Source of the DNA: Halovenus amylolytica
Lineage (GTDB): Archaea > Halobacteriota > Halobacteria > Halobacteriales > Haloarculaceae
Assembly (NCBI GenBank): GCA_004015825.1
Contig: SAYS01000013.1
Coordinates: 1 to 64,000 of the forward strand
Length of the DNA: 64,000 nt
Reading direction: 5' to 3'
Part shown: piece by piece, positions 51,934-60,592 of the stretch
Layout of the letters: each line of letters begins with the position of its first letter
Numbering within the stretch: the first letter of the stretch is position 1
The notes under the pieces: model-generated
The model's input: the letters and a program-made list of their open reading frames with translations, nothing else
The model's database searches: none
What the model was told of the DNA's origin: nothing
Translations under genes and position numbers: made by a program

Positions 51934-51998
51934 CAGAAATCTTTGATTTCTGATGTGCGAACGAGACGCGAAGCGTCTCGTCAACGCCGTGAACGGCG
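51934..51998. other. Paired-hairpin segment upstream of the tnpB pseudogene
   Basis: CAGAAATC-TTT-GATTTCTG (51934-51952), CGAGACGC-GAA-GCGTCTCG (51962-51980) and CGCCGT-GA-ACGGCG (51985-51998) follow one another. The order resembles the two-hairpin structure at 50351-50417, including a shared CGCCGTGAAC word. This suggests a right end of a related element in the opposite orientation. Nothing coding lies in 51788-52029. Confidence 0.45.
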
Positions 51999-52029
51999 GG
52001 ATTCTCTCGCTGAATCAAGATAGGATTGT

Positions 52030-52485
52030 TCAGTCGTTCTGATACTCTTTTTCAAAACCCCGAAATTCGGTTCGGTGGGCTTCCTCGTCGGCGAGAATCG
52101 TCACTGCGAGGTCTTCGGTGACCGGGTCGTCAGCGTCCTCGGCAGCGTCGATGAGCGACCGATACGTCTCGATAGCGCCCTCTTCGGCGTCGAGAACACC
52201 TTGGATAACCGAGAGCACGTCGGTCGAATCCTCGGGTGGTTGCAACGAGTCCTGCCGAGCCGTGAACTCCGCCGAACTGGGCGGTCGGGAATCCAACTGT
52301 TTGAGGCGATTTCCGAGTTGCTGGGCGTGAGTCAGTTCCTCCTGGATATCTTGCTGGAGACTCTGCTTGATTTCTTCGGCGCGGACGCCGTCCAGTACAA
52401 TCGCGTTCGTCTGGTAGTTCATGACCGTCTCCATCTCATCCTCGTAGGCCTTCTGAAGCAGGTTGATGACACGATCTGATGTCAT
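52030..52485 (-). CDS. Ferritin-like domain protein
   Basis: A 151-residue four-helix protein: INLLQKAYEDEMETVMNYQTN (helix A with Glu), EEIKQSLQQDIQEELTHAQQLGNRL (E-x-x-H), VLDAEEGAIETYRSLIDAAEDA and ILADEEAHRTEFRGFEKEY (E-x-x-H). The Glu/ExxH pairs form a di-iron centre of the ferritin/rubrerythrin superfamily. It may store iron or detoxify peroxide. Start at the ATG at 52485. No operon partner; it lies between the transposon remnant and the dab operon. Confidence 0.85.
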   Translation of the reverse strand: MTSDRVINLLQKAYEDEMETVMNYQTNAIVLDGVRAEEIKQSLQQDIQEELTHAQQLGNRLKQLDSRPPSSAEFTARQDSLQPPEDSTDVLSVIQGVLDAEEGAIETYRSLIDAAEDADDPVTEDLAVTILADEEAHRTEFRGFEKEYQND

Positions 52486-52623
52486 ACAAGATATACTACC
52501 AGTCAAGCCCAAATATGTCCATCGCTGATTCCTATTCTCTCGAAATCTGTTGAAAGAGCACGCAGCACGGACTGGGGCATCGCTGGTCCCGTCGAAGGCC
52601 TCAGCAGGAGAGTTCTGTTGACG

Positions 52624-52660
52624 GCGGGTCGAAATTCTTCAGTTTCTGATAGCCACCAGA
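52624..52660. repeat. Right-half fragment of a 78-bp element
   Basis: GCGGGTCGAAATTCTTCAGT followed by TTCTGATAGCCACCAGA matches the right half of the family (TTCTTCAGTTTCTTACAGCC in copy 4). The terminal TA is not preserved and no duplication can be seen. Confidence 0.6.
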
Positions 52661-52693
52661 ATAACGAGTTCAATTTCACTGGGACGTCCCTGT

Positions 52694-55117
52694 TCAGTCG
52701 TCTGCAACAGGGGTGGTTGGTACTGGGTCTGAAGCCTTTTCAGGTTGTTCGGTCGCTGGAGTCCACTCGCAATCGGCAGTGTACTGCATCGCCTGATGAT
52801 CCCGTGTTGGATCGACGACCGTCACCGAGAGCCAGTTGTTGTCGAGGAGTTCGACTAGCTCCTCGTGTTCGGCCAGGATTTCTGTAACGCGTTCGACTGG
52901 CGCGTGGATGACAGTCGAGAGACGGAGCGGCTGGTGGTACGGTTCTTCGTCTGCGCTCATCAGGGACTGCTGGGGAAGACCGGTCATCAGATCGCCGCCG
53001 TTGCCCTGATAGACACCGACGTTCCCGACGGGGTTGTGGGTTACCTTCGAGCCACTGCCGTACACCGCGTTGTCGACCGTCGCGAAGTAGTACTGTGCGT
53101 TGATCCACTGAGTGACGACCATCGGCCCGGCCATGATCGCCTCGAGCGCGTCGCCATCCGGATCAGTCGTCCAGTCGTAGGAGTGGAGAAAGGACCGTCC
53201 GTCGAGATCGAGCCCATCGGTGAGTTCGCGAGGCCCGATCACGAATCCCGCATTTCCGGCCAATCCCCACTCCGGGCGCGTCTCCGCCCAGTCGGCGGCA
53301 CGGCGTTCGGTCTCACGAACGCTGGCGCTGGTGTCCGATCCCATGTCGCCGGCACGTTCTGCGGTTGCACCCTCGCGTGCCACGGCGAGATCTGTACGGA
53401 GCTGGTCGATCTCTGGCTGGTGCGTCTCGGGGACGTCACTGGCGTACAGCTCCACTTCGTCTGTCGTCGTGTTGTGTTCGCCAGCGACGAAGACAGTGTC
53501 CTCGGGGACATCGATCCCGCGATCGCGGAGCTGTGCTCTGACTGCCTCGTCGTTGCAGATCGCTGCGAGAACGCGGGCGTTCGGCCCACCGGGATTGCCT
53601 GCGCAGGCGCCACAGTCGAGACTCGAATCGAACGGATTGTTCGCCGTTTCGCTGGCGTGGCCAGTGAAGACGACGACGCGGGCGAACTGCTCCCAGCCCA
53701 TGAGTTCGAACGCTGTCGTGGCGTACTCGACTTTCTCTTCGAGAGTCAGTCCCTGAGGGAGCTGATAGTCGGAGCCGTGGTCGTGATCGAGTGTCGGCTC
53801 ACAGAACTCGTGGTCGTCCGGGATCTGCTCGTCGGTGAGATCGAGGAAGTCGTGGAACCGTCCTGGGAGCAGCGTCCGGGCAGCCAGGGCAGTTCCATAC
53901 CCGGCTCCGGCGCTTTCGACGAAACTGAACGCAGTCGCCGCATTGGATTTGACATCTTTGAGCGCCGTTATTGCGGCCCTGCGTGTCTCCTGCCAGCGGT
54001 CGTACTCCACTCGCTTGTTTTCAGCGGTATCAGGACGGTCCACAACGTGGTGGGCTGGGTCGACGATCGGCGGACAGGCATCTACTGTCACGTCGGAACT
54101 GTAGTCGTCGTACCGCATCGGAATCCCGAAGAAACCGGCGTAGCCGTGGGTCTCGTACTCGCCGGCAGCCTCGATGTGCCGGCGGATGATTTCAGATCGC
54201 GTGTCGATACAGAAGACCAGCTGGGCATCGGGGCGGTCACCGTCTCCCATCTCGGCGACCTGCCTGCTCTCGTCGGTGAGCGAATCGACGAGTTCCGAAC
54301 GATAGCTCGCTTCCCACGCGCTCAGCCAGAGTTCGGGGAGGGGAACGTCGCCGTCCGGAGATTCGATGGTGTCCTCGCTGGCGGGTTTGTCAGCAGGGGC
54401 AACTGGGGCGTCGAACAGCTCCACGAGTGTCAGGCGGATCGCCAGATATCCTGCCAGCGTAATCGGATATTCAGTCTGCCAGGCGTCCTCGGCGGCAGCA
54501 CGTTGCTTGATGAATCCCGTCCAGCCTGGGAGGGCTGCCAGCTGGCGCTCGAAAATATCTCCCCACTGGTCGGTCTGGTACTCGGCCACACAGTTACGGA
54601 TCGTATCGGTCGGCTTGTCGGGGAGTTCTGCGATCGAGCTGTTGTCCGGGATGTGGCGGTCGTAGCGAGCAACCGAACGGAATGCGTCGTAGAATCCATC
54701 CTCGCGGTCTGGCATTGGCCACTCTGCCTGCCCCTGATCGAGGAATGCTGCCAGCCACCTCGTCAGGATCGCATCGACACGATCAGATGTCGTCGTCGCT
54801 GTCGAGTCGACCGACTCCGAAGACGCCATTCGGTCGAGCGATGTTTCGGGGTCAGTGTCGTAGCCGTGACTCTCCAACTCGGATCGCAAAACCGCTGGAT
54901 CGATCTGGCCGGCTTCCCACGCGCGATGAAACAGGTCAGCACTGGGGTAGCCGTCCCCACCAAGTAACTGTTCGGCGTCGGCGACGGCCTCGTGAAACGG
55001 CCGATCCTCGAATCCAGCGAGCGGGTTGGCCGTCACAAACGAGTGGAGCGGCCAGACGGAGCCGACTGCATCTGCTGCATCTTCGATACACTCCTCGATA
55101 GCTGATTCAGTACTCAT
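52694..55117 (-). CDS. dabA: DabA, inorganic-carbon uptake subunit (DUF2309)
   Basis: An 807-residue soluble protein. The beta-carbonic-anhydrase-like metal site is visible: Cys and Asp in QLVFCIDTRSEIIRRH near 320, then His in VVFTGHASETANN near 496 and Cys in SSLDCGACAGNPGG near 511. The N-terminus carries WPLHSFVTANPLAGFEDRPF, characteristic of DabA. With DabB it forms a cation-driven system that hydrates CO2 to trap bicarbonate in the cytoplasm. I start it at the ATG at 55117 (MSTESAIEEC), which overlaps the dabB stop by 11 bp. The 52486-52693 gap beyond its stop holds an element fragment. Confidence 0.93.
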   Translation of the reverse strand: MSTESAIEECIEDAADAVGSVWPLHSFVTANPLAGFEDRPFHEAVADAEQLLGGDGYPSADLFHRAWEAGQIDPAVLRSELESHGYDTDPETSLDRMASSESVDSTATTTSDRVDAILTRWLAAFLDQGQAEWPMPDREDGFYDAFRSVARYDRHIPDNSSIAELPDKPTDTIRNCVAEYQTDQWGDIFERQLAALPGWTGFIKQRAAAEDAWQTEYPITLAGYLAIRLTLVELFDAPVAPADKPASEDTIESPDGDVPLPELWLSAWEASYRSELVDSLTDESRQVAEMGDGDRPDAQLVFCIDTRSEIIRRHIEAAGEYETHGYAGFFGIPMRYDDYSSDVTVDACPPIVDPAHHVVDRPDTAENKRVEYDRWQETRRAAITALKDVKSNAATAFSFVESAGAGYGTALAARTLLPGRFHDFLDLTDEQIPDDHEFCEPTLDHDHGSDYQLPQGLTLEEKVEYATTAFELMGWEQFARVVVFTGHASETANNPFDSSLDCGACAGNPGGPNARVLAAICNDEAVRAQLRDRGIDVPEDTVFVAGEHNTTTDEVELYASDVPETHQPEIDQLRTDLAVAREGATAERAGDMGSDTSASVRETERRAADWAETRPEWGLAGNAGFVIGPRELTDGLDLDGRSFLHSYDWTTDPDGDALEAIMAGPMVVTQWINAQYYFATVDNAVYGSGSKVTHNPVGNVGVYQGNGGDLMTGLPQQSLMSADEEPYHQPLRLSTVIHAPVERVTEILAEHEELVELLDNNWLSVTVVDPTRDHQAMQYTADCEWTPATEQPEKASDPVPTTPVADD

Positions 55118-56594
55118 TGTATTCCTCCGTTGTAGTGAGCTGGGTTTGCGATGGCGGCTGGGTAGCATTCAATAGCGCCACGTACAGACGCTGACTGTGC
55201 TTGTAGACGCCAGTTTCGACGGCCAGGTAGATGGCAAGGAAGGCGACGGCAACGATTCCGTGCGCGACCGTCAGTTCTGCCGCCTGACCGGCAGCAGGGA
55301 GATCGGCCAGCAGCGCCTCGATCGCTCGATAGACAGCCGCGTAGACAGCGATCGCTGGCAACGCGACCAGCGGGACGGCCCCGTACCGGATCGTCGCCGA
55401 AAGTGAGCTCTCGGTGACAATATCACGGGCAGCGTGGAGCACCGTCAGGACGACAAGCAGCGTGAGCAAGAGACCGCTATCGACCGCAGTCCCCTTGCCA
55501 GTGAGCGTGGCAAACAGGATGCCACCTGCGAGGGCGGTGATGGCAACCACGGCGAGACCGACGAGACCTGCCGAGCCCGAAGTCGTCTGCTTTCTCGGCG
55601 TTTCGTGTGCGACCTGACTTCCCGAGGAGAGGAACTGATAGGCCTTGTAGAATCCGTGCAAAACGAGATGCGTGATCGCAGCTGCGAAAAACCCTAACCC
55701 GACTTGCATGATCATAAAGCCCATCTGTCCGACCGTCGAGCAACCGAGTTTGGATTTGATATCCGTCTGGACGGTCTTCAGGAGTTTGCCCAGTAGCGCG
55801 CTCGCAGCGCCGACAATCACGACGAGGATCATGAATCCGGGATCGATCGTGACCACCGGCCCGAAGCGAACCAGCAGGACACCGCCGGCGTTGACGAAGC
55901 CAGCGTGCATCAGCGCCGAAGCCGGTGTCGGGGCGGTCATCGACGAGAGTAGCCACGCGTGAAACGGGACGAGCGCCGACTGGATCATCGCCGCCAGCAA
56001 CAGCAGACCGGCTGCGAACAGGACGACCGCCGACGAGACAGTTCCGACAGAGTCGGCGAGTCCCGAAACAGTCGTCGACCCGGTCTGCCACCACAGCGTC
56101 GCTAGTGAGACTGCGAGCAAACCACTACTCGTGAGGAAGTGCCGCCGTGCAAGCCTGCCAGCAGCCTGTGCTTGCGGCCAATCCGCAGCGTGACCGATCA
56201 GTCCGGCCATCACGAGTCCCATCGCGAGCCACGCGGCCCCGAACAGGGCGATGTGGTCGGCGGCGACGAGCACCATTACGATCAGCGTGAACGCAAACAC
56301 GCGTCCGAAGAACCGATCGATCGTCCGGTTACCAGCCATGTACCGCCGCGAATAGCTGTGGACGATCCCGCTGAAGAAGGTGACTGTTACCCACATCACG
56401 ACAGTCAATCCATCGACTGCGAGCAGTCCCGTCAGTTCCCAGCCGTCGCCACGCCAGCCAAATATGGCCGCCACGCCGAGACTCACAACGAAGAGTGCCC
56501 ACACAATCCGTGTCAGCAACGTCGGTACACGTGATTCCGAACTCGCTGGAGTTGGCAGCTGTCCTACAGTCGGTGCCTGTTGTTGTCCCGTCAT
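55107..56594 (-). CDS. dabB: DabB, proton-channel-like subunit (NuoL/ND5 family)
   Basis: A 495-residue membrane protein with about 13 helices: VDGLTVVMWVTVTFFSGIVHSYSRRYMAGN, HIALFGAAWLAMGLVMAGLIGH, and the proton-channel segment SALVPFHAWLLSSMTAPTPASALMHAGFVNAGGVLLVR, which is the signature of the antiporter-like Complex I subunits. In the Dab system it couples ion flow to DabA. It is first in the operon with dabA immediately downstream. An Lrp-family gene lies 290 bp upstream on the same strand. Confidence 0.92.
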   Translation of the reverse strand: MTGQQQAPTVGQLPTPASSESRVPTLLTRIVWALFVVSLGVAAIFGWRGDGWELTGLLAVDGLTVVMWVTVTFFSGIVHSYSRRYMAGNRTIDRFFGRVFAFTLIVMVLVAADHIALFGAAWLAMGLVMAGLIGHAADWPQAQAAGRLARRHFLTSSGLLAVSLATLWWQTGSTTVSGLADSVGTVSSAVVLFAAGLLLLAAMIQSALVPFHAWLLSSMTAPTPASALMHAGFVNAGGVLLVRFGPVVTIDPGFMILVVIVGAASALLGKLLKTVQTDIKSKLGCSTVGQMGFMIMQVGLGFFAAAITHLVLHGFYKAYQFLSSGSQVAHETPRKQTTSGSAGLVGLAVVAITALAGGILFATLTGKGTAVDSGLLLTLLVVLTVLHAARDIVTESSLSATIRYGAVPLVALPAIAVYAAVYRAIEALLADLPAAGQAAELTVAHGIVAVAFLAIYLAVETGVYKHSQRLYVALLNATQPPSQTQLTTTEEYNEY

Positions 56595-56881
56595 CGTTTG
56601 ATCCGACTACGACCGACCACTGCAGCGACGTTCTCCGTCGAGTGAGCAGCGGTATCGGTCGTCTTCACCCAGATGTACGAACAGTCTGCCTATTAAATCT
56701 GTCTATACTACCAAATCGTTCGAATAAATAAGATTATAGAACATGATGGTTATGAGTCCGGAAGCGTGAATATCAGGTCGTCTCTCTGCGGAGACAGCGA
56801 CGACAGAAGGCTCTCGAGCCGGACCAGGGGATCAACAGACCGCCGCCTCTGGGGAGTGAAAGATAATGAAACCGCGGTACT

Positions 56882-57367
56882 CTAGTTCCCGTTCTCGGAA
56901 TGGATATCGGGATCCAGGGTTCCGAATGGTTTCGTCTCGTGACTCCGCACGAGCACTTCGTCTGCGACCGTGAGTCCCATATCGATGAGTTCCTGTGCGA
57001 CGGGTGTGATGTCGCTGTCCGTCTCACCGACGGCCGTTACGAGGAGATTCTTGTCACCTGTAACCAGTTCCTGGACAGAGACGACGCCGTCGATCTCGAG
57101 AATCTCCGGTATCATGTCACCGCGTTCGTGGATGGACGCGGTGCAGAACAACAGCATTCGAAGGGGGTAGCCCGACCGCTGGAAATCGATCTCTGCACTG
57201 TACCCCTTTATTATTCCGTCCGATTCGAGTCGCTGGATACGCTTGCGGACAGTGCTGTCAGATGTTCCGGTTCGTTCCGCGATTTCACCCGAGGACAAAT
57301 TCCGGGCATCCTCCTGTAGGGCGTACAGAATTGCTCGATCCACGTCATCGATTTCCTGATCGTTCAT
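56882..57367 (-). CDS. Lrp/AsnC-family transcriptional regulator
   Basis: A 161-residue regulator: helix-turn-helix DVDRAILYALQEDARNLSSGEIAERTGTSDSTVRKRIQRLESDGIIKGYSAEID (residues 8-62) and an effector-binding RAM/ACT domain (LRMLLFCTASIHERGDMIPEILEIDGVVSVQELVTGDKNLLVTAVGETDSD). It is complete. It lies upstream of dabBA in the same direction with a 287-bp spacer at 56595-56881 that has promoter-like AT-rich sequence near 56690-56740, so it may control the carbon-uptake operon. Confidence 0.92.
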   Translation of the reverse strand: MNDQEIDDVDRAILYALQEDARNLSSGEIAERTGTSDSTVRKRIQRLESDGIIKGYSAEIDFQRSGYPLRMLLFCTASIHERGDMIPEILEIDGVVSVQELVTGDKNLLVTAVGETDSDITPVAQELIDMGLTVADEVLVRSHETKPFGTLDPDIHSENGN

Positions 57368-57539
57368 GGCGCAACGTGCGGAACAAAGCTACTTTACTTT
57401 GTACGTTATTCGGGCCGCCCAAGAGATACAGCACCTCTCCGGAGTGAGCCCTCCGAGTGCGAACAGTTCTGGATCGGCGCGTTCCCACTCTTCGAGAATA
57501 TTCCTCACGATTAAGCATTATTAATATAGAACTACAAGT

Positions 57540-58316
57540 ATGATGGAGGGGAAATCGTGGGCTGATTCAGCATCGAACTACGACATGTGGAGTCGGCGGA
57601 ACTACCTCGTCGCGACTGTGGGCCTGGCTGCATTGAGCGGGTGCACCGGCGACACCGATGACGAAAGCGAACCGACAGAATCCGGAGACGACGACGAGGA
57701 ACGCCCGGAAGGAGTTACGGCGGATGAGTTCGAACGCGGCCCCGTACCCGAGGTGTACGTGTCTGCAACTTCGCTAGGAAACGAACAGCGCAATCCTGAT
57801 GAGTTGCGCACGAAATCTGCTGTCAGCTTCTCCGAATACGAAGAAGCCCGGGAGAACGAAGGGCATACCCCGGGAACGTGCTGCGCGAACTGTGCCGACT
57901 ACATCCCGGACAAAAACGGCGACGAGTTCGGTGCCTGCGTGGAGGTCGAAGGCTACATCGACGGCGCAGACTGGTGTACCATCTACGAAGAGTTGCCCGA
58001 ACCGGAAGTTCCCGAAGGGATGTCCGAAGAGGAACTGGCAACGGCCGAGGTGCCCGAGGAGTACCGGACTGCGAGTTCAATTGGTGGGGAGGAGCGTGAT
58101 CCCGACGACCTCTTCAGCCACGAAGAGGTGAACCTGATGGAATCGGTGGACGCGATTGCGGAAGGTGTGGCACCCCCAGGGCAGTCCTGTGGGAACTGTG
58201 CCGAGTTCATTCCAGATACAAACGGTGACATGTGGGGTGCCTGTGCGAAGGTCGAGGGGTTCATTGCAGTCGAAGACTGGTGCGCGGTCTGGGAACACGT
58301 CAGCGAAGAACTCTGA
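57540..58316 (+). CDS. Tandem high-potential iron-sulfur (HiPIP) lipoprotein
   Basis: A 258-residue protein. An N-terminal Tat/lipoprotein signal SRRNYLVATVGLAALSGC has its acceptor Cys near 35. Two HiPIP-like units then follow: CANCADYIPDKNGDEFGAC ... DWC (C-x2-C-x14-C-x12-C, about 120-150) and CGNCAEFIPDTNGDMWGAC ... DWC (about 222-252). Each would hold one [4Fe-4S] cluster for one-electron transfer on the outer face of the membrane. The ATG at 57585 (MWSRRN) fits the signal better than the one at 57540. A TTAATATA box is at 57521-57528. The final base of its TGA stop is the end of the target duplication of the 109-bp element. Confidence 0.85.
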   Translation: MMEGKSWADSASNYDMWSRRNYLVATVGLAALSGCTGDTDDESEPTESGDDDEERPEGVTADEFERGPVPEVYVSATSLGNEQRNPDELRTKSAVSFSEYEEARENEGHTPGTCCANCADYIPDKNGDEFGACVEVEGYIDGADWCTIYEELPEPEVPEGMSEEELATAEVPEEYRTASSIGGEERDPDDLFSHEEVNLMESVDAIAEGVAPPGQSCGNCAEFIPDTNGDMWGACAKVEGFIAVEDWCAVWEHVSEEL

Positions 58317-58425
58317 TAGTGTTTGTTGCGAGTCTTTACCGCGACGGTGCAACAAGATATCGGTCACACGGCGTGAAACGCCGATATCTCTGACGTGGTC
58401 ACAAAAATTACCGCAACAAACACTA
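58317..58425. repeat. 109-bp miniature inverted-repeat element, copy B
   Basis: Two mismatches to copy A (7765-7873) in 109 bp. Flanked by exact TGA at 58314-58316 and 58426-58428. The left TGA is the stop codon of the HiPIP gene. Confidence 0.92.
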
Positions 58426-58533
58426 TGAGTGCCTCCGACAAGCAGGAGTGAGGCTAGATCCACACTCTCTGTTCAGTATACCCGCCAAAACGGAGGAGAT
58501 TCTGTGGGTTTCAACAGCACCAGCTTTTCGAAA

Positions 58534-59592
58534 TCAATCAGACTCGTTTCTGACGCCGTCGGTAGTCCAGAAATCACTCGCAGCTGCCGTCCCGCGGTCC
58601 ATCAACATCTGCAGAAAGCTGGGATCGGTGTTCAGTTTCGAGTGTCGGTCCTGGTCGATTCCGAGTTCGATCTCTTTCAGTTCGATATGTTTGTACGCCT
58701 CGTCGTCGATGACTCCCTCGGCAATCAGATCGTTGATCGATTCGATCATATGTATCTCCTGTTGCAGGGAGAGATTCCCGGATAGTTCGGTCCGTCGGTC
58801 GACAATATCACCGAGTGAAGTGGGTATGTCGGCGGTCTCTCGTGGAAAGAGCCGAACGATCCAGATCTCGTCTGGCTTGTCGTCGACCTCGTCCGGCATC
58901 GTAAACTGCCGAATCGGCGGATTTTGCGAGAACTGGCCGTCCCAGTGGCCCTCGCGCTCACCAGTCACTCCCTCGATTTCGACGGCTCGAAAGAGCTGTG
59001 GAATCGCTGCAGATGCGAGCAGCGCTTTCACCCCATCCTGGAGTGGAGCGGTCTCGTCTGTCTGATCGTCGCGAATTTTCAGCGGTGTGGATCCATTTTC
59101 GTTGTCGGTAAAGACTACGAAGGAACCGGATTCGACGTTGACGGAGCCGATGAAGAGATGCGGTGGCGCAACCGGGACAGGATCTTCGAACTGGATGTGC
59201 TGGTCGATCGTGTCCCGAAACTCCCGCACGAACGCCGACGTGAATGGATTTAGATACGGGCTTACGTTGAACGTCCCGGTCGTAAACTCTTCTGTTAGTC
59301 GGCTACTCCAGACAGAGAGCGTATTTGAGTACCGTTCGAGTGGGGAGCTTGCAGCGATGTCCGCCCAGAAACTTTCGAGCCGATCCAGTGCACGGTCCGG
59401 CTCACCGCGGCGCAACCCGTCCCAGACGATCGTCGCACAGATCGCGCCACCGGACGTCCCACTCAGGGAAGTAATCGTATATTCTGGTGGACTGCTTTCG
59501 AGAATTTCCCGTAATACACCCGCCGTGAACGCAGTATGACTGCCCCCACCCTGGCAGGCGATGGCGACAGTCCTTGTGTCCCGTTCTGACAT
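58534..59592 (-). CDS. Patatin-like phospholipase
   Basis: A 352-residue patatin-family protein: VAIACQGGGSHTAFTAGVL (glycine-rich oxyanion hole), nucleophile in SLSGTSGGAICATIVWDGL (G-x-S-x-G) near 47, and the acid in HWDGQFSQNPPI near 215 (D-G-Q rather than the usual D-G-G/A). Patatins hydrolyse acyl lipids with a Ser-Asp dyad; haloarchaeal lipids are ether-linked, so the substrate may be a fatty acyl ester, PHA or other. No membrane anchor. It points toward the HiPIP gene across the 109-bp element. Confidence 0.9.
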   Translation of the reverse strand: MSERDTRTVAIACQGGGSHTAFTAGVLREILESSPPEYTITSLSGTSGGAICATIVWDGLRRGEPDRALDRLESFWADIAASSPLERYSNTLSVWSSRLTEEFTTGTFNVSPYLNPFTSAFVREFRDTIDQHIQFEDPVPVAPPHLFIGSVNVESGSFVVFTDNENGSTPLKIRDDQTDETAPLQDGVKALLASAAIPQLFRAVEIEGVTGEREGHWDGQFSQNPPIRQFTMPDEVDDKPDEIWIVRLFPRETADIPTSLGDIVDRRTELSGNLSLQQEIHMIESINDLIAEGVIDDEAYKHIELKEIELGIDQDRHSKLNTDPSFLQMLMDRGTAAASDFWTTDGVRNESD

Positions 59593-59659
59593 GCGTTACT
59601 GTCAGCAGAGGTGGGATTTGTACCTTGTCAAACCGGGATCCGCTCTCCGAAGCTACCGG

Positions 59660-59767
59660 TCACTCTGTTTGCAGTCGGCGACCACAGTCCGGACACTCCT
59701 CGTCGACGATGGTGACCTGTGCGTCACAGTCCGGACAGTACTCCCGGTAACAGGTTCGATCTCCCAT
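59660..59767 (-). CDS. 35-residue zinc-finger microprotein
   Basis: MGDRTCYREYCPDCDAQVTI then VDEECPDCGRRLQTE, two CPxC knuckles 15 residues apart, a complete small zinc ribbon. Such CPxCG microproteins are common in haloarchaea and mostly uncharacterised. The start at 59767 is chosen because the longer upstream frame overlaps the adjacent gene. It follows the CGCGG gene by 47 bp on the same strand, so it may be cotranscribed with it. Confidence 0.7.
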   Translation of the reverse strand: MGDRTCYREYCPDCDAQVTIVDEECPDCGRRLQTE

Positions 59768-59814
59768 ACAATAGCTACCAGTGAGATCGGCAAAAACCTG
59801 TGGCTCGCTCGCTA

Positions 59815-60123
59815 TCACTGGATGTGTACCCTGGTGACGTGGCCGCCACAGCCACATTGTTTGATGCACTCCAACTCGATCGGCTGGCCGTCGTACTCGT
59901 CGAGTGCATCGAACAGAAACGTCTCGGGGTATCCCAGCTCCCCGTGGGTGACCAGATTGACGTGGTAGCCTGGAGCGGTGTGTTCGACCGCGTCGATTCC
60001 ATCCCGGACCGCACGGGTTGCTTCGTCGGCGTACTGTGATTTTTCGAGATTGATCGACCAGGAGTTATGGTGGTACTCGATCTGGGATTGTCCGTCGTGA
60101 TCGTGCTCGTCAGCGGAGGCCAT
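59815..60123 (-). CDS. CGCGG-family putative radical-SAM-modified RiPP precursor
   Basis: A 102-residue protein: IEYHHNSWSINLEKSQYADEATRAVRDGIDAVEHTAPGYHVNLVTHGELGYPETFLFDAL ... LECIKQCGCGGHVTRVHIQ. The Cys-Gly-rich C-terminal QCGCGGHVTRV is the hallmark of the haloarchaeal CGCGG family, annotated as candidate substrates of a radical-SAM enzyme. No radical-SAM gene is in the window. The start at 60123 (MASADEHDHD) gives the family's usual length. It diverges from a cupin gene 88 bp away and may be cotranscribed with the zinc microprotein. Confidence 0.75.
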   Translation of the reverse strand: MASADEHDHDGQSQIEYHHNSWSINLEKSQYADEATRAVRDGIDAVEHTAPGYHVNLVTHGELGYPETFLFDALDEYDGQPIELECIKQCGCGGHVTRVHIQ

Positions 60124-60211
60124 ACAGTGAATTACCCGTCGCAGCCATTTACGATTCGTCGCAAACATATTCGGGACAAACCGAATTGGAGCTGCGTACG
60201 AACGGTTACCT

Positions 60212-60592
60212 ATGCCGGAAACAACGATTGATGCCCAGCGACAGTACAACGGGGAGAAATTCACAGCCAAAGAGATCGCTCGAACGGAAAATTCGAAAAC
60301 AGTCTGTGGCTACTTCGAACCGGGACAGTTCATCCCTGTGCACGCCCCGGATAGTGATGTGACGATCGTAATTCAATCGGGGCAGGGGATCGTCAGAGAT
60401 GGTGAGACAGACCACCGGGTAGCGGCAGGGTCGGTCGTGACAGTCCCAGCCGGAAAAAAGCGGGGAGTTCGAGCAGATGGGGAGCGCCTTGAGGCAGTAC
60501 TCGTCACTGCCCCACCACCGACAGAGGTCGAACACGATCCCGTCAGACGGGGGATCAAACAGGGCGAATTCGAGCCGGATCTCGACGAGTAG
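60212..60592 (+). CDS. Single-domain cupin protein
   Basis: A 126-residue cupin: NSKTVCGYFEPGQFIPVHAPDSDVTIVIQSGQGIVRDGETDHRVAAGSVVTVPAGKKRGVRADGERLEAVLVTAPPPT. The two cupin motifs are G..(H)APDSDVTIVIQSGQG and P.GxxR.. ; the usual first-motif His pair is reduced to H-A-P-D-S-D, so metal binding may be weak. Function unknown. It is divergent from the CGCGG gene and may share a promoter region with it. Confidence 0.8.
   Translation: MPETTIDAQRQYNGEKFTAKEIARTENSKTVCGYFEPGQFIPVHAPDSDVTIVIQSGQGIVRDGETDHRVAAGSVVTVPAGKKRGVRADGERLEAVLVTAPPPTEVEHDPVRRGIKQGEFEPDLDE

Noticed and set aside
52865..54967. 700-codon open frame antisense to dabA
   Set aside because: A shadow of the real gene: high Arg/Cys/Trp composition, no motif, and dabA on the other strand has all family signatures.
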